64,000 nt of DNA from Monodelphis domestica (lineage: Eukaryota; Chordata; Mammalia; Didelphimorphia; Didelphidae): NCBI RefSeq assembly GCF_027887165.1, contig NC_077229.1, forward strand, positions 346,313,380 through 346,377,379, written 5' to 3'. A model generated the notes under the pieces. That model saw only the letters and a list, made by a program, of their open reading frames with translations. It was not told where the DNA came from and did not search any database. Below, piece after piece: positions 22,145-33,100 of this stretch. Position numbers and translations under genes: made by a program. Position 1 is the first letter of the stretch. The number at the start of each line of letters is the position of its first letter.

Positions 22145-22945
22145 CTGGGTAGTTAAATCATAGCATCCCCGCCCAGGTCTCTGCTGCACAGGTGACTTCT
22201 GGAGGGCCAGATAGGACTGGTCCCAGCATGATGATAGGCAGTTTTCTCAGATTTGGTGGATTACCTCTTTCGCCCCTTGTGTGTCCTGCCCCAGTTCCCC
22301 GTGTTCCTCCATTCTGTGACTGAGTTTTTTTACAGCTCAGAGTGTGGCTGACTGGTAGATGGAACAAATCTCTGCCATGGGCCTCTGAGACCCTGGGAGT
22401 GGAGGAGGGTCTGGGGTACTTCGAGGAGTTCTGCTCTGTGCATGTCAGCTGGGATGGCACACTGGTTAGGGGCCAGAGATCCTTCCATGTTGTGAGGTCA
22501 TTTGAGTTTTTACTTCATTTCGGTTATTGGAGACTGCTGAAATTGCTTTATCTCTGCTGCATAATGACTACTTTGGTGAGGTTTGACGAGTTGTAGGGAT
22601 TGAAGAAAACACTTAGTTTTCTGTCTTGTGTCACATGAACTGAAAATGTCCACAGATGCAGGCTGAAATTGTATTTGGTAATGTGAGAAGGCCAAAGCCA
22701 GGGAGATCCAAGGAGCTTAGAATTTCATACCAAGTGCCTTCTCGTGTTGGCATATTGGTGTGAAGATCCAACATCACTGGAGGCTCTGGTGCATGTGTCA
22801 GATCCTCCTCCTAAATTTAGTTCTCTAAGAACTATTCCTTATATTTTATAAATACTTTGTATTTCCTCCACAGGAGGCACTTCACAAATGCTGGCTGAAT
22901 GAACGACCGAGGAGATGGTATCTGCCCCAGTTAAGAATTCTTTTT
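22145..22945. other. Relatively GC-rich unassigned segment
   Basis: Higher GC than its neighbours. Short frames occur on both strands (22158-22460 minus, 22342-22596 plus) with no known motif. I see neither LTR termini nor SINE or LINE signatures, and no CpG-island density. Confidence 0.35.
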
Positions 22946-22948
22946 TAA

Positions 22949-23132
22949 ACCCTCTCCATGCGTCTTAAGAGTCATTATTGATTTTAAGGAAGAGCTAGTA
23001 AAGGCTAGGCAATAGGGTTAAGGGACTTGTTCAGGGTTATACAGCTAGGAGGTGTCTGAATCCAGACCTGAACCCAGGACCTCCCTTTCTCCAGGCCTGG
23101 CTCTCTATTCATTGAGCCACCTAGCTGATCCC
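22949..23132 (-). repeat. CORE/MIR-type marsupial SINE
   Basis: aaccctctccatgcg, gggttaagggacttgttcagggttatacagctagg, cctgaacccaggacctccc, attgagccacctagctgatcc. Confidence 0.8.
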
Positions 23133-23579
23133 TCTAACAATTCGTTAATAGTAAACTACATACTGAATGCTGAACATTTATACAGGAAAGCTGACATACC
23201 AATAGACTTATATGCCTTTAAGTGGTCTTGCTTACCTGGCACAAGGAAGAATGGCCTCAATGACTCATATGTTAGAGTGGTGTCCTTGTGAAATTTAATA
23301 ATTGGTTCTCCAAAAAAAAAAGTATATGATATACTTTCAAGATAAACTGCATTATTACCATTTTCTCTGTCACTTTCTTAATTCTAGACAATCAAGCAAA
23401 TTAAGCCCTGGTTTATAATTATTTGCCAATTTTCAAGGAGTAAAAGCTTGCACTGAAAGTTAAACAATTATTAAATGGTTTGAGCTGGACCCAGCACACT
23501 CCTGATGATATATTGTATTGGATCTAATTAAAGGCGAGTATGGATAGGGAAAAGGACTCTATTCCTTAGTCCTACCTCA

Positions 23580-24097
23580 TGTGATAGACTTGAAGAGGGA
23601 GGCTTTGCAGGACAAGCCAAGATTCAAGAAACAAGGCTGGGGACCTGTCTGTCAATCAAGAAGAAGGTTCCAAATGCAATGTTCCCAGGGGGAGGGGCAG
23701 TTGAGGCTGGCTGAAGGACCCTTGGGGGGCTGGCTTGGCTTTGAGGCTATCTGACCAAAGGAGGAACTGTTTCTGTCTCTCTGCCTGGGGTAGACTGACC
23801 AAGAAAGGACAGAGAAACCTCTGCTCTGACCAAAGGAGACAAGCCTAGCTGTAGCGGGAAGCTGAACTGATCCTTGTAGCTTCTGTCCCAGGCTGAAGGA
23901 CCCTTAAGGGGGGCTTCTGAAATTAGGCTGAGAGATCTTGGTGGCTTTGTGAAGAAGAAAGAAGATTTTAATCGTTGTCCATCTGTCTCTGTCACAGTTT
24001 GTGACTGAAATGATTTCCCCAAACCCTCAAATTCTCCTTATAGTTTAGGGAAACCCTCATGCCTCTTTCCTCAGTTTCCTTGTCCTGTTATATCACA
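23580..24097. mobile_element. LTR-like element with TGTGATA/TATCACA ends
   Basis: Ends are perfect 7-bp terminal inverted repeats beginning TG and ending CA, 518 bp apart. The body is more GC-rich than its flanks and holds repeated blocks (ctgaaggacccttgggggg / ctgaaggacccttaaggggg; ctgaccaaaggag twice). No flanking duplication or primer-binding site is clear, so the class and whether it is a solo LTR are uncertain. Confidence 0.5.
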
Positions 24098-24420
24098 GTC
24101 CATCTGGGGGGGGGAAGGGAGGAAGTCAAAGGTTTCAAGAAGAAACTGGGAGGGAGAGGGTTAGAGAAGGGAGGGAGTGAAGGGAGGAGGAGATTAGGTA
24201 ATAGATTGATCTACTAGTGATCAATAGAGATCAGTAGGCAGACCTTGGGGCATTCCCCTGTGGCAGCATTCCTATATCTGTAGCAGTATCTCTCAGTATC
24301 TATCAAAGTACTTCTATCTCCATTGCAAATAGGCAGACCTCAGGTGTGTTCCCATACTAGTAGCAGTCAAGCCAGAGTACATTCCAGTTGGCAACAACAA
24401 GAAATAGTTCACAAGAGATT
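24098..24420. other. Purine-rich segment followed by an imperfect duplication
   Basis: 24104-24195 is G/A-rich. After it, taggcagacct occurs at about 24235 and again at about 24331, each followed by a ttccc block and a gtagcagt/gtggcag block. This may be internal sequence of the adjacent LTR element. Confidence 0.4.
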
Positions 24421-24856
24421 AACATATTTTAATACATTCAGCCTGTATTTTGGCCAGTCGTTTAATCCCAATGCATCTTTTTTTTATCTGTAAAATGGGA
24501 TAATTCTACAAGCTGATCTCTTAACATATATCCTACAATCTATAATTGAAATGATTTGAGATTCCTTTAGCAGAAAAGAGGTTCAAAGGCTTTAATCAGA
24601 TATCCAAGGATTTTGGTCTATAACACTAAAAAAGTTAAGAAGGTTTGCTTTGGTCCAACATTCTCATTTTACCAAGGAGGACACTGATCCACAGAAATAT
24701 ATACTGGCCAAAATTATATTAAATAATGATTAAGTGAATGAAAATAGTATTTTTTTGCACACAAAACACTTTGTCACTATGATTCTTTAAAGATATGGAC
24801 CTAGGTGGTCCATATATTTATGAGTAAATAATTTATGGGTAAAAAAGAAAAAAAAA

Positions 24857-25055
24857 AGCTGGGTAACTTAGTGGATTGAGAGCCAGGCCTAGAGACTGGT
24901 GGTCCTAGGTTCAAATCTGAACTCAGGCACTTCCCAGCTGTGTGACCCTGGGCAAGTCACTTAACCCTCCATTGCTAGCCCTTACCACTCTTCTGCCTTG
25001 GAACCAATACACAGTATTGATTCTAAGACAGAAAATAAGGGTTTAAAAAAAATAA
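24857..25055 (+). repeat. CORE/MIR-type marsupial SINE
   Basis: gctgggtaacttagtggattgagagccaggcc, ggttcaaatctgaactcagg, gtgaccctgggcaagtcac, aaccaatacacagtattga, gggtttaaaaaaaa. Confidence 0.9.
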
Positions 25056-25059
25056 ATAT

Positions 25060-27355
25060 ATGGACCTCCTTAAATATATATTTTATAGATTACCTGATAA
25101 AAACCTCAAGTCCAAAGAAATGCTGCCATTGTTAATTAAAGATCAAATAGTTTTGAAATGCAAGTCAATTAGAAAATGATTTATCAGAACTCATGTATAT
25201 ATATATGCCATGTCATGAGAACACATTTATTGTCTGGTATGAGATTATCCGAATTTTTCTAAAAATGTATTTCCAAGGTTGAAAATGCAATGCCTATTGG
25301 CAAGGATATTATTTTGTTAAGTTTAGTGGTTGCCATAATTTTCCCCAAAATTGACAGTATTGTGATTATTACAGGAATTCCGCTATTATATCTGCCCTTT
25401 CTTGAACATAAGCACTTACACAATTAGAAGATAAGGAAAAAGTATTTAATAGTTTCCATATGCAACAAAATAGGCTTATAGACAAAAGGAATGGATTAAT
25501 TTATGTAATGTAATTACCTTGCTTAAGAACTTCCCTCATACCATACAAAATGAACAGAAATCAGAATGCTAATCAAGTACATATAATACCTTTCTAGTGG
25601 AATTAAAAATGGAATTAGAAGTGGAAAATGACCCTTATGGGAATATTATTTGGATGAGATAAAAGAAATCTTTTTGAATATTCTTTAGAGAAAGCACATT
25701 TCAATTACTTTCCTTACAGTTACACAACCCTTCCTTGTATGTGTGTATAGCTCAGTAATGTAGTAAATCAACTGTTAATGAATTGAGGTGACATTTCTGT
25801 GGAGCACTTCCAAGGAGGGTTTTTGTTTTTGGAAATTTTTTGGCTGTGACGGATATGGGGTTAAAACAGGTTTTATTCTAGGGCATCATTTTTTGAGCAT
25901 GTATGAATAATATGAAATACAACCAAAATTAACCATGTTTTGTCTAGCTGATGAATTAAAAGAGGTGTAAATTAGAAGTTTGGTCCAGTCTGAGAATTGG
26001 ATTAGAATCCTGATTCCACAGTCTACTTGAGATGAAATGACCAACAGAACTACTTTACTTGGTATGCAAGTACTCAACAATGATAATATTCTGTTAGTGT
26101 GTACAAGTTAACTTAGGCTACTAACATCTCGGCCTTTTGTAACTATATGTTTATATTCAGCTTAAAGTTTTTAAGGAAATCTAGTGAAGTTAAATAACAT
26201 CAACACAAAAGAGCACATTAAAGCAGTAGCATCAAAAACAAGCTATTTCAAATGAAAGTCATGTATACAAACATGCTTGTAAGCAAACATCTGCTTTAAA
26301 AGTTGGAGCTTCATTGAACAGTCCATTTGTAATGTTCTAAGGCTTTTTTATCCCTATCATAAAAGTTCTTTATACATGCAGGTTATACACAGAATTTACA
26401 TTAAACCAGTTTGTGCTACAGTTTTTTACAGCAGCAAAAAGAAACTATTATGGTATGTTGCATCCTGGTGAAAGTAGTCAGCAATCACAGTTTAAAGTCA
26501 AACAAGTTCAGTATCTAAAGAAAGATGTCTTTAATTTTGTAATAATAAGAGAGGCCTTCTGGGAAATTCAAGAGCCAGCAAAAGACACAAGACCATTGCA
26601 CGTTGATTTGATTTTTCCAATATTTGGACAAATAGTCAAATCAATTACAAATTGAATGAGTCTTGTTACCAATATGAAAAAAGGAGTTTTGATATTACTA
26701 AAAAAGCCTTTCCTCATATTGGCTTTATAATGGGGATGGGGCCACAATTCAATCTAATGTACAGATGATGAGACATTGAGCAAAGATTGCTATATGACCG
26801 AGAAAAATAGAGGCCTAGAACATCACATGTGAATGGTATACGGATGCTTTTCTTTGTCTCTCTTTTGGAAACTAGCTGCTCATAAGTTTCCATATATATA
26901 TATAAATATATATGTATGTGTGTGTGTCTGTACATTTTTCACTAGTATTACTCTTTTGCCTCTGTGTTATGGAGGGGATCCTGGGTGCACAAAGTTATTC
27001 CAACATTGAATAAAACCTGGTGAGTTCTACCAAACTAAATAAAGAGTTAAATATAGGCTAAGGAACACACTATATCTTGTCTGAGGACAAGGCTAGTTGA
27101 TCGCAGATTTTGGCCACTAGATGGATTGTAATCATGTGTGAAAGGAATGCCTAATCCAACAAAATTAAAGATCCCTCAAATATTTGAGAAATTGTGTATG
27201 TAGTGAATATTTTTTTGTTCTAAGATTTTTATGTCTTTTGCTATTTAAATGATACAAATTAAAAAAATAATTCATTTACACTGTCAATATCCACTGGTCT
27301 TCTAGATTTGAGTTTTTTAAACCTCTGGCTTCTTACTTTGCAACACTCTATCATC
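25060..27355. other. Intergenic DNA between RELCH and the repeat-rich left half
   Basis: AT-rich with few repeats. An 80-codon plus-strand frame at 26413-26655 has no motif I recognise. A short (TA)n/(TG)n run lies at about 26893-26928. There is no splice-flanked exon and no sign of TNFRSF11A, which follows RELCH in human. Confidence 0.4.
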
Positions 27356-27359
27356 ACAT

Positions 27360-27605
27360 CTATCACTGGGGAACTAATGATGTAGAGGATGAAGTGCTGA
27401 GCCTGGAGTCAGGAAGAACCGAGTTCAAATACAGCTTCAGACATTTACTAGTTGTCTGATTTGGGAAGGTCACTGCTTTTTCAACAGTAAAAGGGAGGTA
27501 ATAATGGCACCTACCTCCCAGGAGTGTTGTGAAGAACAATTATTTTTCAAATGCTTAGCACAGTGCCTGTTACAGAGTAGGAGCTATACAATGCTAGGAG
27601 CTGTT
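27360..27605 (+). repeat. MIR-like SINE
   Basis: gcctggagtcaggaagaaccgagttcaaat, cctacctcccaggagtgttgtgaag, agcacagtgcctgttacagagtagg. Confidence 0.75.
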
Positions 27606-27624
27606 GTTCTTTTTGCTATTTCTG

Positions 27625-27800
27625 TTTCTACATGGAATGTAGTAGAGATTAGACAGGATCTAGAGTCAAGAGGAACTGGGTTTGAAACTTGGTTCTGCCA
27701 CTTAACTAGCTCGGTCACTTAATCTCCTGACCTCAGTTTCCTCACCTACATAATGAGGGGGCAGGTTTAGATTGCCTGTCTACCTCAAAATTTATGATGT
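27625..27800 (+). repeat. MIR-like SINE
   Basis: ctagagtcaagaggaactgggttt, ctcggtcacttaatctcctgacctcagtttcctcacc; a second copy adjacent to the previous one. Confidence 0.7.
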
Positions 27801-28374
27801 CACAAGCCACAGGTTTATCTCAGAGTAAAAGTGACAGTCTTATTGCTAATTCCAATAGATTTCCTCAATTATTCTTAAATAGGCAGTCTTTTATTTTTTT
27901 AAGATTCTGCTTTCATGAAAAAATAGTAAATATCTATATGTGGAATTAAAATCCATAGAAAATTGATCAATTTCATCGACTCTTATTGTTGCCTGAAGCT
28001 CATAAGAGGGATAGCTATACTGTGAAATATATTACATTTTATTAATAATTTTTTGGGTTGCTGTGTTTTTTCAACTGAAATAAAACTTGATCAATTATTT
28101 AAAAACATTTTAGTCACAAAGTAGAAAGTTTGTTAATTACATGCATTCATTTTGGCACAAATATACACCTGTTCTGTTTTATATTTTTCTTTAATCATCT
28201 CTGAAATTTCTTAATGTCACTCTTAGAATGAAACATTCCCCTTTCAAGGGGAAAGCAAGGAGGTAGTTTATGTAAATAAAGTTTCCAAACTGAAGCAAAG
28301 TTTTGGTACATTTTTGTTTTTTGAATCAGTTTGGATATAACACTATAGAATTTCAAAGTAGAAAAAAAATTACA

Positions 28375-30002
28375 AATCAAGTATGCAAAACCTTTTATTT
28401 ATAATAGATCAACATATTTGACATGAAAGGTAGCCACTTTCAATTTCTCAGGAATGCCTAGAACCCAACAGTCCCCAGGTAGACTAATTATTCAACAATT
28501 ATTTCACTCGAATGGTTTCATAAAGGATTTGCCTATGGTGAATTCTTCACATGGTTGCCTACAATGTGTAACAAGCCATCTCTCACATGAAATGAGTGTT
28601 TTCCAACTGCTCCAAAAGTTAAATTGTTAAAACATTTTAGACAGCACAAGAATCAGCTAAGTGCATTGTGTTCAATCTGTAATTTCTTTTAATTATTAAA
28701 ATATCCCCCATCTTTCACAAAAGTCTTACACACCACACTCTCCTCACTGGGCCAATCAATGGCAACCTTCTACTCATAGTGTCTTCTATCCCCAAACTCA
28801 TGTTACAAAAACACAGACTGTAAAGTTCTAGTGGAATTGCACAATGACTTAAGACTATACACAAAGGGTATTTGAAAAAAAAAATACAGACTGACTTCCA
28901 AAGGCAATGAAGGAACTGTCCAACAAAAGTGGTAATTTGGCCACGTCAGTTTTTACAAAAAAAGAAAACCTTCTGCCAAAGTCCAAACTTTTCAGTATAG
29001 TTTTTTGGAAGGGGGCAGGGAAGGTGTAGTATGTGGAACTCAAAGATATTCTCCAAAATAATAGTTTTAAGAGGATAACATCTTCAAGAAAACATTTCAC
29101 GTGAACATTAAACTCCTAGTCTAAAATAGTATTTCTTGAAATATGCTGACTTGGGGGATAGTAGATAATTATTTCATCTTGACCTGAAATGAACCTCTTT
29201 CATGCATTTCAATTTATTACACATCAGTTGCAAATTCACCTTGGCTACTGGGCAATGTAAAAGTATAACAATTAATTCCTCCATTCCTCTATGCTTATCT
29301 CCTCAGAAAGTTGATTATATGTAGTGTTTGAAGAGTTTGGTATAGCACTTAAAGAGTATACATAAAAGCTCTGAAATGCTGAAAGTTTCTTCATTATCTA
29401 TTTACTGTAGGATCAGGAACTCAAGTTCACTCCAGCATTCTAAAGAAATGCTGAATGAATGGAGTGCAGGACACTTCCTACAGTAGACACAAACTTAATT
29501 CCAAAAGGCACAGAGTAATGCTGGTGGCTCTTTCTAGTCAGTTTAGAAACAATAAAAAGTCTGCATTATTCTTTCATAATTTAAATACATAAGTAATCTC
29601 CACTTTTATTACTTCATAACAATGACTTCAAATTTACATTATTTTAAGTACCATTGTAATAGCTCAGTGTATAATACAGATATTTGCTCATATCCCTTCA
29701 GAAAATTAAAAAAAAAATCTTTTCACTCTTTAAAAAAAATTATGCGAAAAGACAAGAACACAGAACAGGGACTTGATACAGACTATTAAGTCAATTTGCT
29801 ATCAACCACAGTTTTAACCCCAAAATTAACAGATACACAGCAATAGTCAAAAGCAGTGCAAATATCTTTGGAGGTTAGAATAAAATTATATACTGCAAGA
29901 ACAAAAACAGAAGAAATAAAAAGGCAAGTACTTCAAGTACAAGGAACCAGTCTGCTTGAGGTCCATCTTAGTGTCTGTGTACTGGGAATTTCCTTTCTTT
30001 TT
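28375..30002 (-). other. RELCH: Probable RELCH 3' untranslated region
   Basis: This is the sequence after the RELCH stop down to the best poly(A) signal candidate. It is AT-rich and contains no recognisable SINE or LINE, in contrast to everything around it, which fits an exonic UTR under constraint. The end is inferred from AATAAA (plus-strand TTTATT at 28394-28399) followed on the minus strand by a long T-rich tract. A closer AATAAA at plus-strand 29605-29610 could give a UTR of about 0.4 kb. Confidence 0.55.
28394..28399 (-). promoter_or_regulatory. Candidate distal RELCH poly(A) signal AATAAA
   Basis: On the minus strand AATAAA is followed within about 35 nt by TTGATTTGTAATTTTTTTTC, a convincing U-rich downstream element. 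An alternative signal at 29605-29610 lacks as good a downstream element, and further AATAAA hexamers exist near 28040. Confidence 0.5.
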
Positions 30003-30123
30003 TTATTTCTTCCTCTGAAACACATTGGCCAACATGGCACCAGATGTTGTCAACTGTCCCATTTTGTTCAAAAACTTGGTCTTTGTGTCTTCACTTACTA
30101 AACTTGCAGCAATCGACATGGAA
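30003..30123 (-). CDS. RELCH: RELCH terminal coding exon, C-terminus [14 protein letters not shown] through NVFQRKK
   Basis: The acceptor is TTCCTAG after a T-rich tract. The coding part is 121 nt: one base completing Gly, then [20 protein letters not shown] and [19 protein letters not shown], then TAA at 30003-30005. The C-terminal residues match the known end of mammalian RELCH as I remember it. The exon continues into the 3' UTR. Confidence 0.95.
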
Positions 30124-33100
30124 CTAGGAAAAAAAGTCATAATATTTCATTCATGATAACAGATTAAAAATAATAGATTTTGACATTTTTCAACATGACC
30201 TATGAAAGCACATTCTGAAATCAGTACTACTTCACATTGCTCTAACTACTATCAGGATTTACTAGCTATCTTATTGCTGATGTTTATTAAATTTGCTTAG
30301 TTTGTTAATTCACTTTTCATGTGTATGATTCTTAACTCATTTGGTGCTCCTCACCTCCCCTGAAATTGCCCAGTGTCAAGGATGTTCTCTTATTATCTAT
30401 CTGAATATCCATCATGGACAGGGCCTTGTATGTAAAATATTCAATAAGTACTTGCTGTGTGACTAATAATAAGTTGCAGTTTTCTTGAATGAATTTTTAT
30501 AGTAAAGTTACAGAGCAGAAACGTTTAAGAACAATTACATTAAAGGCCAATATATGACTGCTGGGTTTCACATATCTGTGTTCATATTTTGTATTTATAG
30601 GGCACGTTTTGTAATATAACTACTGAGCATTTTTTACTACCATTACTACCGCTCCTGCTACACTGTTGCTACTATTACTACTACTCCTAATCCTCTTCAT
30701 CACGCAGCATAATCTTGTAGAATTAAAAATCCAGGCCAATCATATATCTACAGAGCATAATATTATTTGTTTGACGGACCAAGTGTTGTAAAGGCTGATA
30801 TTAATTTTAAAGTTATAAATTACAACTGCAATTTTGGAAAAACTAAGGAAAGCAATTCAGATCTAAAACCTCTGAAAACAATCAGATAGGAATAATCAAA
30901 TATTTCTATAATCACAAGTTTATTAAATATATTATTATTATTAAATTATTATATATATAAAATATAAATTATTAAATATATGGGTAATACATGTCAATTG
31001 TATATATCTGTACACCTCAGATTCTGATTATAAAATAAACCTTAAACCCTTGTCATTAAAATTTTTGGGATATAAGGAATACTTTTTTGGAGAGTTTTTT
31101 TTCCTCAAATGAATTAGCACATTGTTAGTCTTTAAATTAAAAAAAAATCCTTACCTTCTGGCATAGAATCAATACCAAGCATTAATTCCAAGACAGAGGA
31201 ATGGTAAGGGCTAGATAATTGGGGTAAAGTGTTTTGTACAGGGTCACACAGTAGTGAAGAGCCTGAGGCCAAATTTGAACCCAGGACCTCCCCCTTCTTA
31301 CACTTTATCCACTGAGTCACCTAGTTGCCCCTCAGTATTAATCTTTGAAACAACATGTCTATGACAGCATGACAGCAGTTAATCTAAGGTTTGTAGAAAG
31401 ATATTTATCCTAGCAATCAAATAAGTCAGCTGGTTAACAAGAATTGATTACTGTTTCCAGGTAGGGTCCTAACCCAGCTCCTAGGGAGGCTGAAGCTTGG
31501 TAGGCTTTGGGGTACTGCAGTAGGTTGTTTTAATCTGGTGTCCAGCATCAATATGATGACACCTCCCCTCACACCAGAGAGGGGCTAGGGGAAAAAGGGT
31601 ATATCATGAGATTAGAGGGTAAAAGATTTGAAGCTGAAAAAATCTCTTCAAGGTCATTTAGTCCAAATCTCTCATCTTATTAATGAAGAACTAGACTTAG
31701 AAAGGCTAAACGATTTGCTTAGGTCATAGTTATTTAGCTTCAAAGCCAGGACTCAAACCCAGGTCTTTTGAGACTATCAGGCCAACTCTCAATATTGTCT
31801 CAATTTAAAAAAAATGGGATATGGCAGCCAACAAAGTGAAAGAGAGGCAGAGTGTCTAGGATTAGGAAAGTGACAGATGTTCTCACTGGACTCTATCCTG
31901 GTCAGCCTACATGAGGGATGCTAGGTTAAGTTTTGAGAGCTGTATTTCCAAAAGGACCTTGATAAACTGAAGGGAAGTCAAAGGTGTGACCAGGATGGTG
32001 AAGAACTGTACAATGATTCTATGTGAAGAGTGAAAGAGGGACTTCCAGGTAAACATGGCAGCAGTCTAGATGTAGGACTCTTCCTCTCCTCACCATCTAC
32101 CGATACAGACTACCTCAAAAAGCCCCAAAACTCCAAATCATATGAATGAAGGGACTTTACAGTAGGGCGCAACATTGAAGGTACATGGCATTTGGACATT
32201 TCCACACCATAAGGAGGTGAAAAAGCTTCCACCAAAATGTGAGCTGATCCACCCTCCCCCACCCCACCTATGGAGTCAGAGCCAGTGTGTGCTAGAATCA
32301 GTGAGTGAGGGGCACCTCTGGTGCGAGTTAGGGGCACCTCTGGGTCCTTGGTAGCTGAAGAGTATAGACTGTGGGCACTAACAGGGATATTGCACAGAGA
32401 GGGGCAGCAAACAGTGGAAGCTGAAGAGACTCAAAAAGCTGGACTCAGCCAAAATCCTTGCTCCATAGCTCCTTACACAGAGAGCCTGCCCATCCCACTC
32501 AGATTTCTAACAGGAAAGGAAAGGAAGAACTACCACAGTAATGGCAAACAGTGCCCAGGAAAAACAACTTCCCAACACCAAGAAAAACAAGACAAGGGGG
32601 TTGATGCTGGATAATTTTTATGGAGGAAAAACCCAGGCTACAGAGGAAATACAAATAAATGCATCAAAATCTTCCCCCAAAATGGAAATTGTCCACAAGC
32701 TTGAGAAGAATTTAAAATGGAGCTTATCAAAAAGATGGAATCCTTCTGGCAAGAAAAGTGGGAAATAGTTCAAAAAGAAAATAACAGTTTAAAGGACAAG
32801 AACTCCCAATTGGAGAAACAGCTGGAAGTAACGAAAAGCAGGATAGACCAAACCGAAAAGGAAAATCAAAAGATTATAGCAGAAAATCAGTCCTTAAGGA
32901 CCAGAATTAGAAAATTGGAAGCCAACAATCTCGCAAAACAGCAAGAATTAATAAAGCAAAGTCAAAAGACTGACAAAATAGAAGAAAACATAAAATATTT
33001 CACTGAAAAGATGACAGATCAGGAAAACAGAGCATGAGGAGATAATTTAAGAATCATTGATCTACCTGAAAACCCAGAAATAAGCAGAAATCTTGATGTC

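Noticed and set aside
22158-22460. 100-codon minus-strand frame in the GC-richer segment
   Set aside because: No domain, no splice context, and GC content alone explains the open frame.
26413-26655. 80-codon plus-strand frame that might be a retrocopy
   Set aside because: No motif, no poly-A tail or target duplication found, and no recognisable parent protein.
1-28000. Possible 5' end of TNFRSF11A downstream of RELCH, expected from human gene order
   Set aside because: No CpG island, signal-peptide exon or cysteine-rich-domain exon was recognisable. The gene is probably beyond the left edge.
30637-30690. Tandem trinucleotide repeat as a second RTE-like tail
   Set aside because: Imperfect act/gct repeats without the GGTCACCGAGAGACTA hairpin or a flanking duplication.
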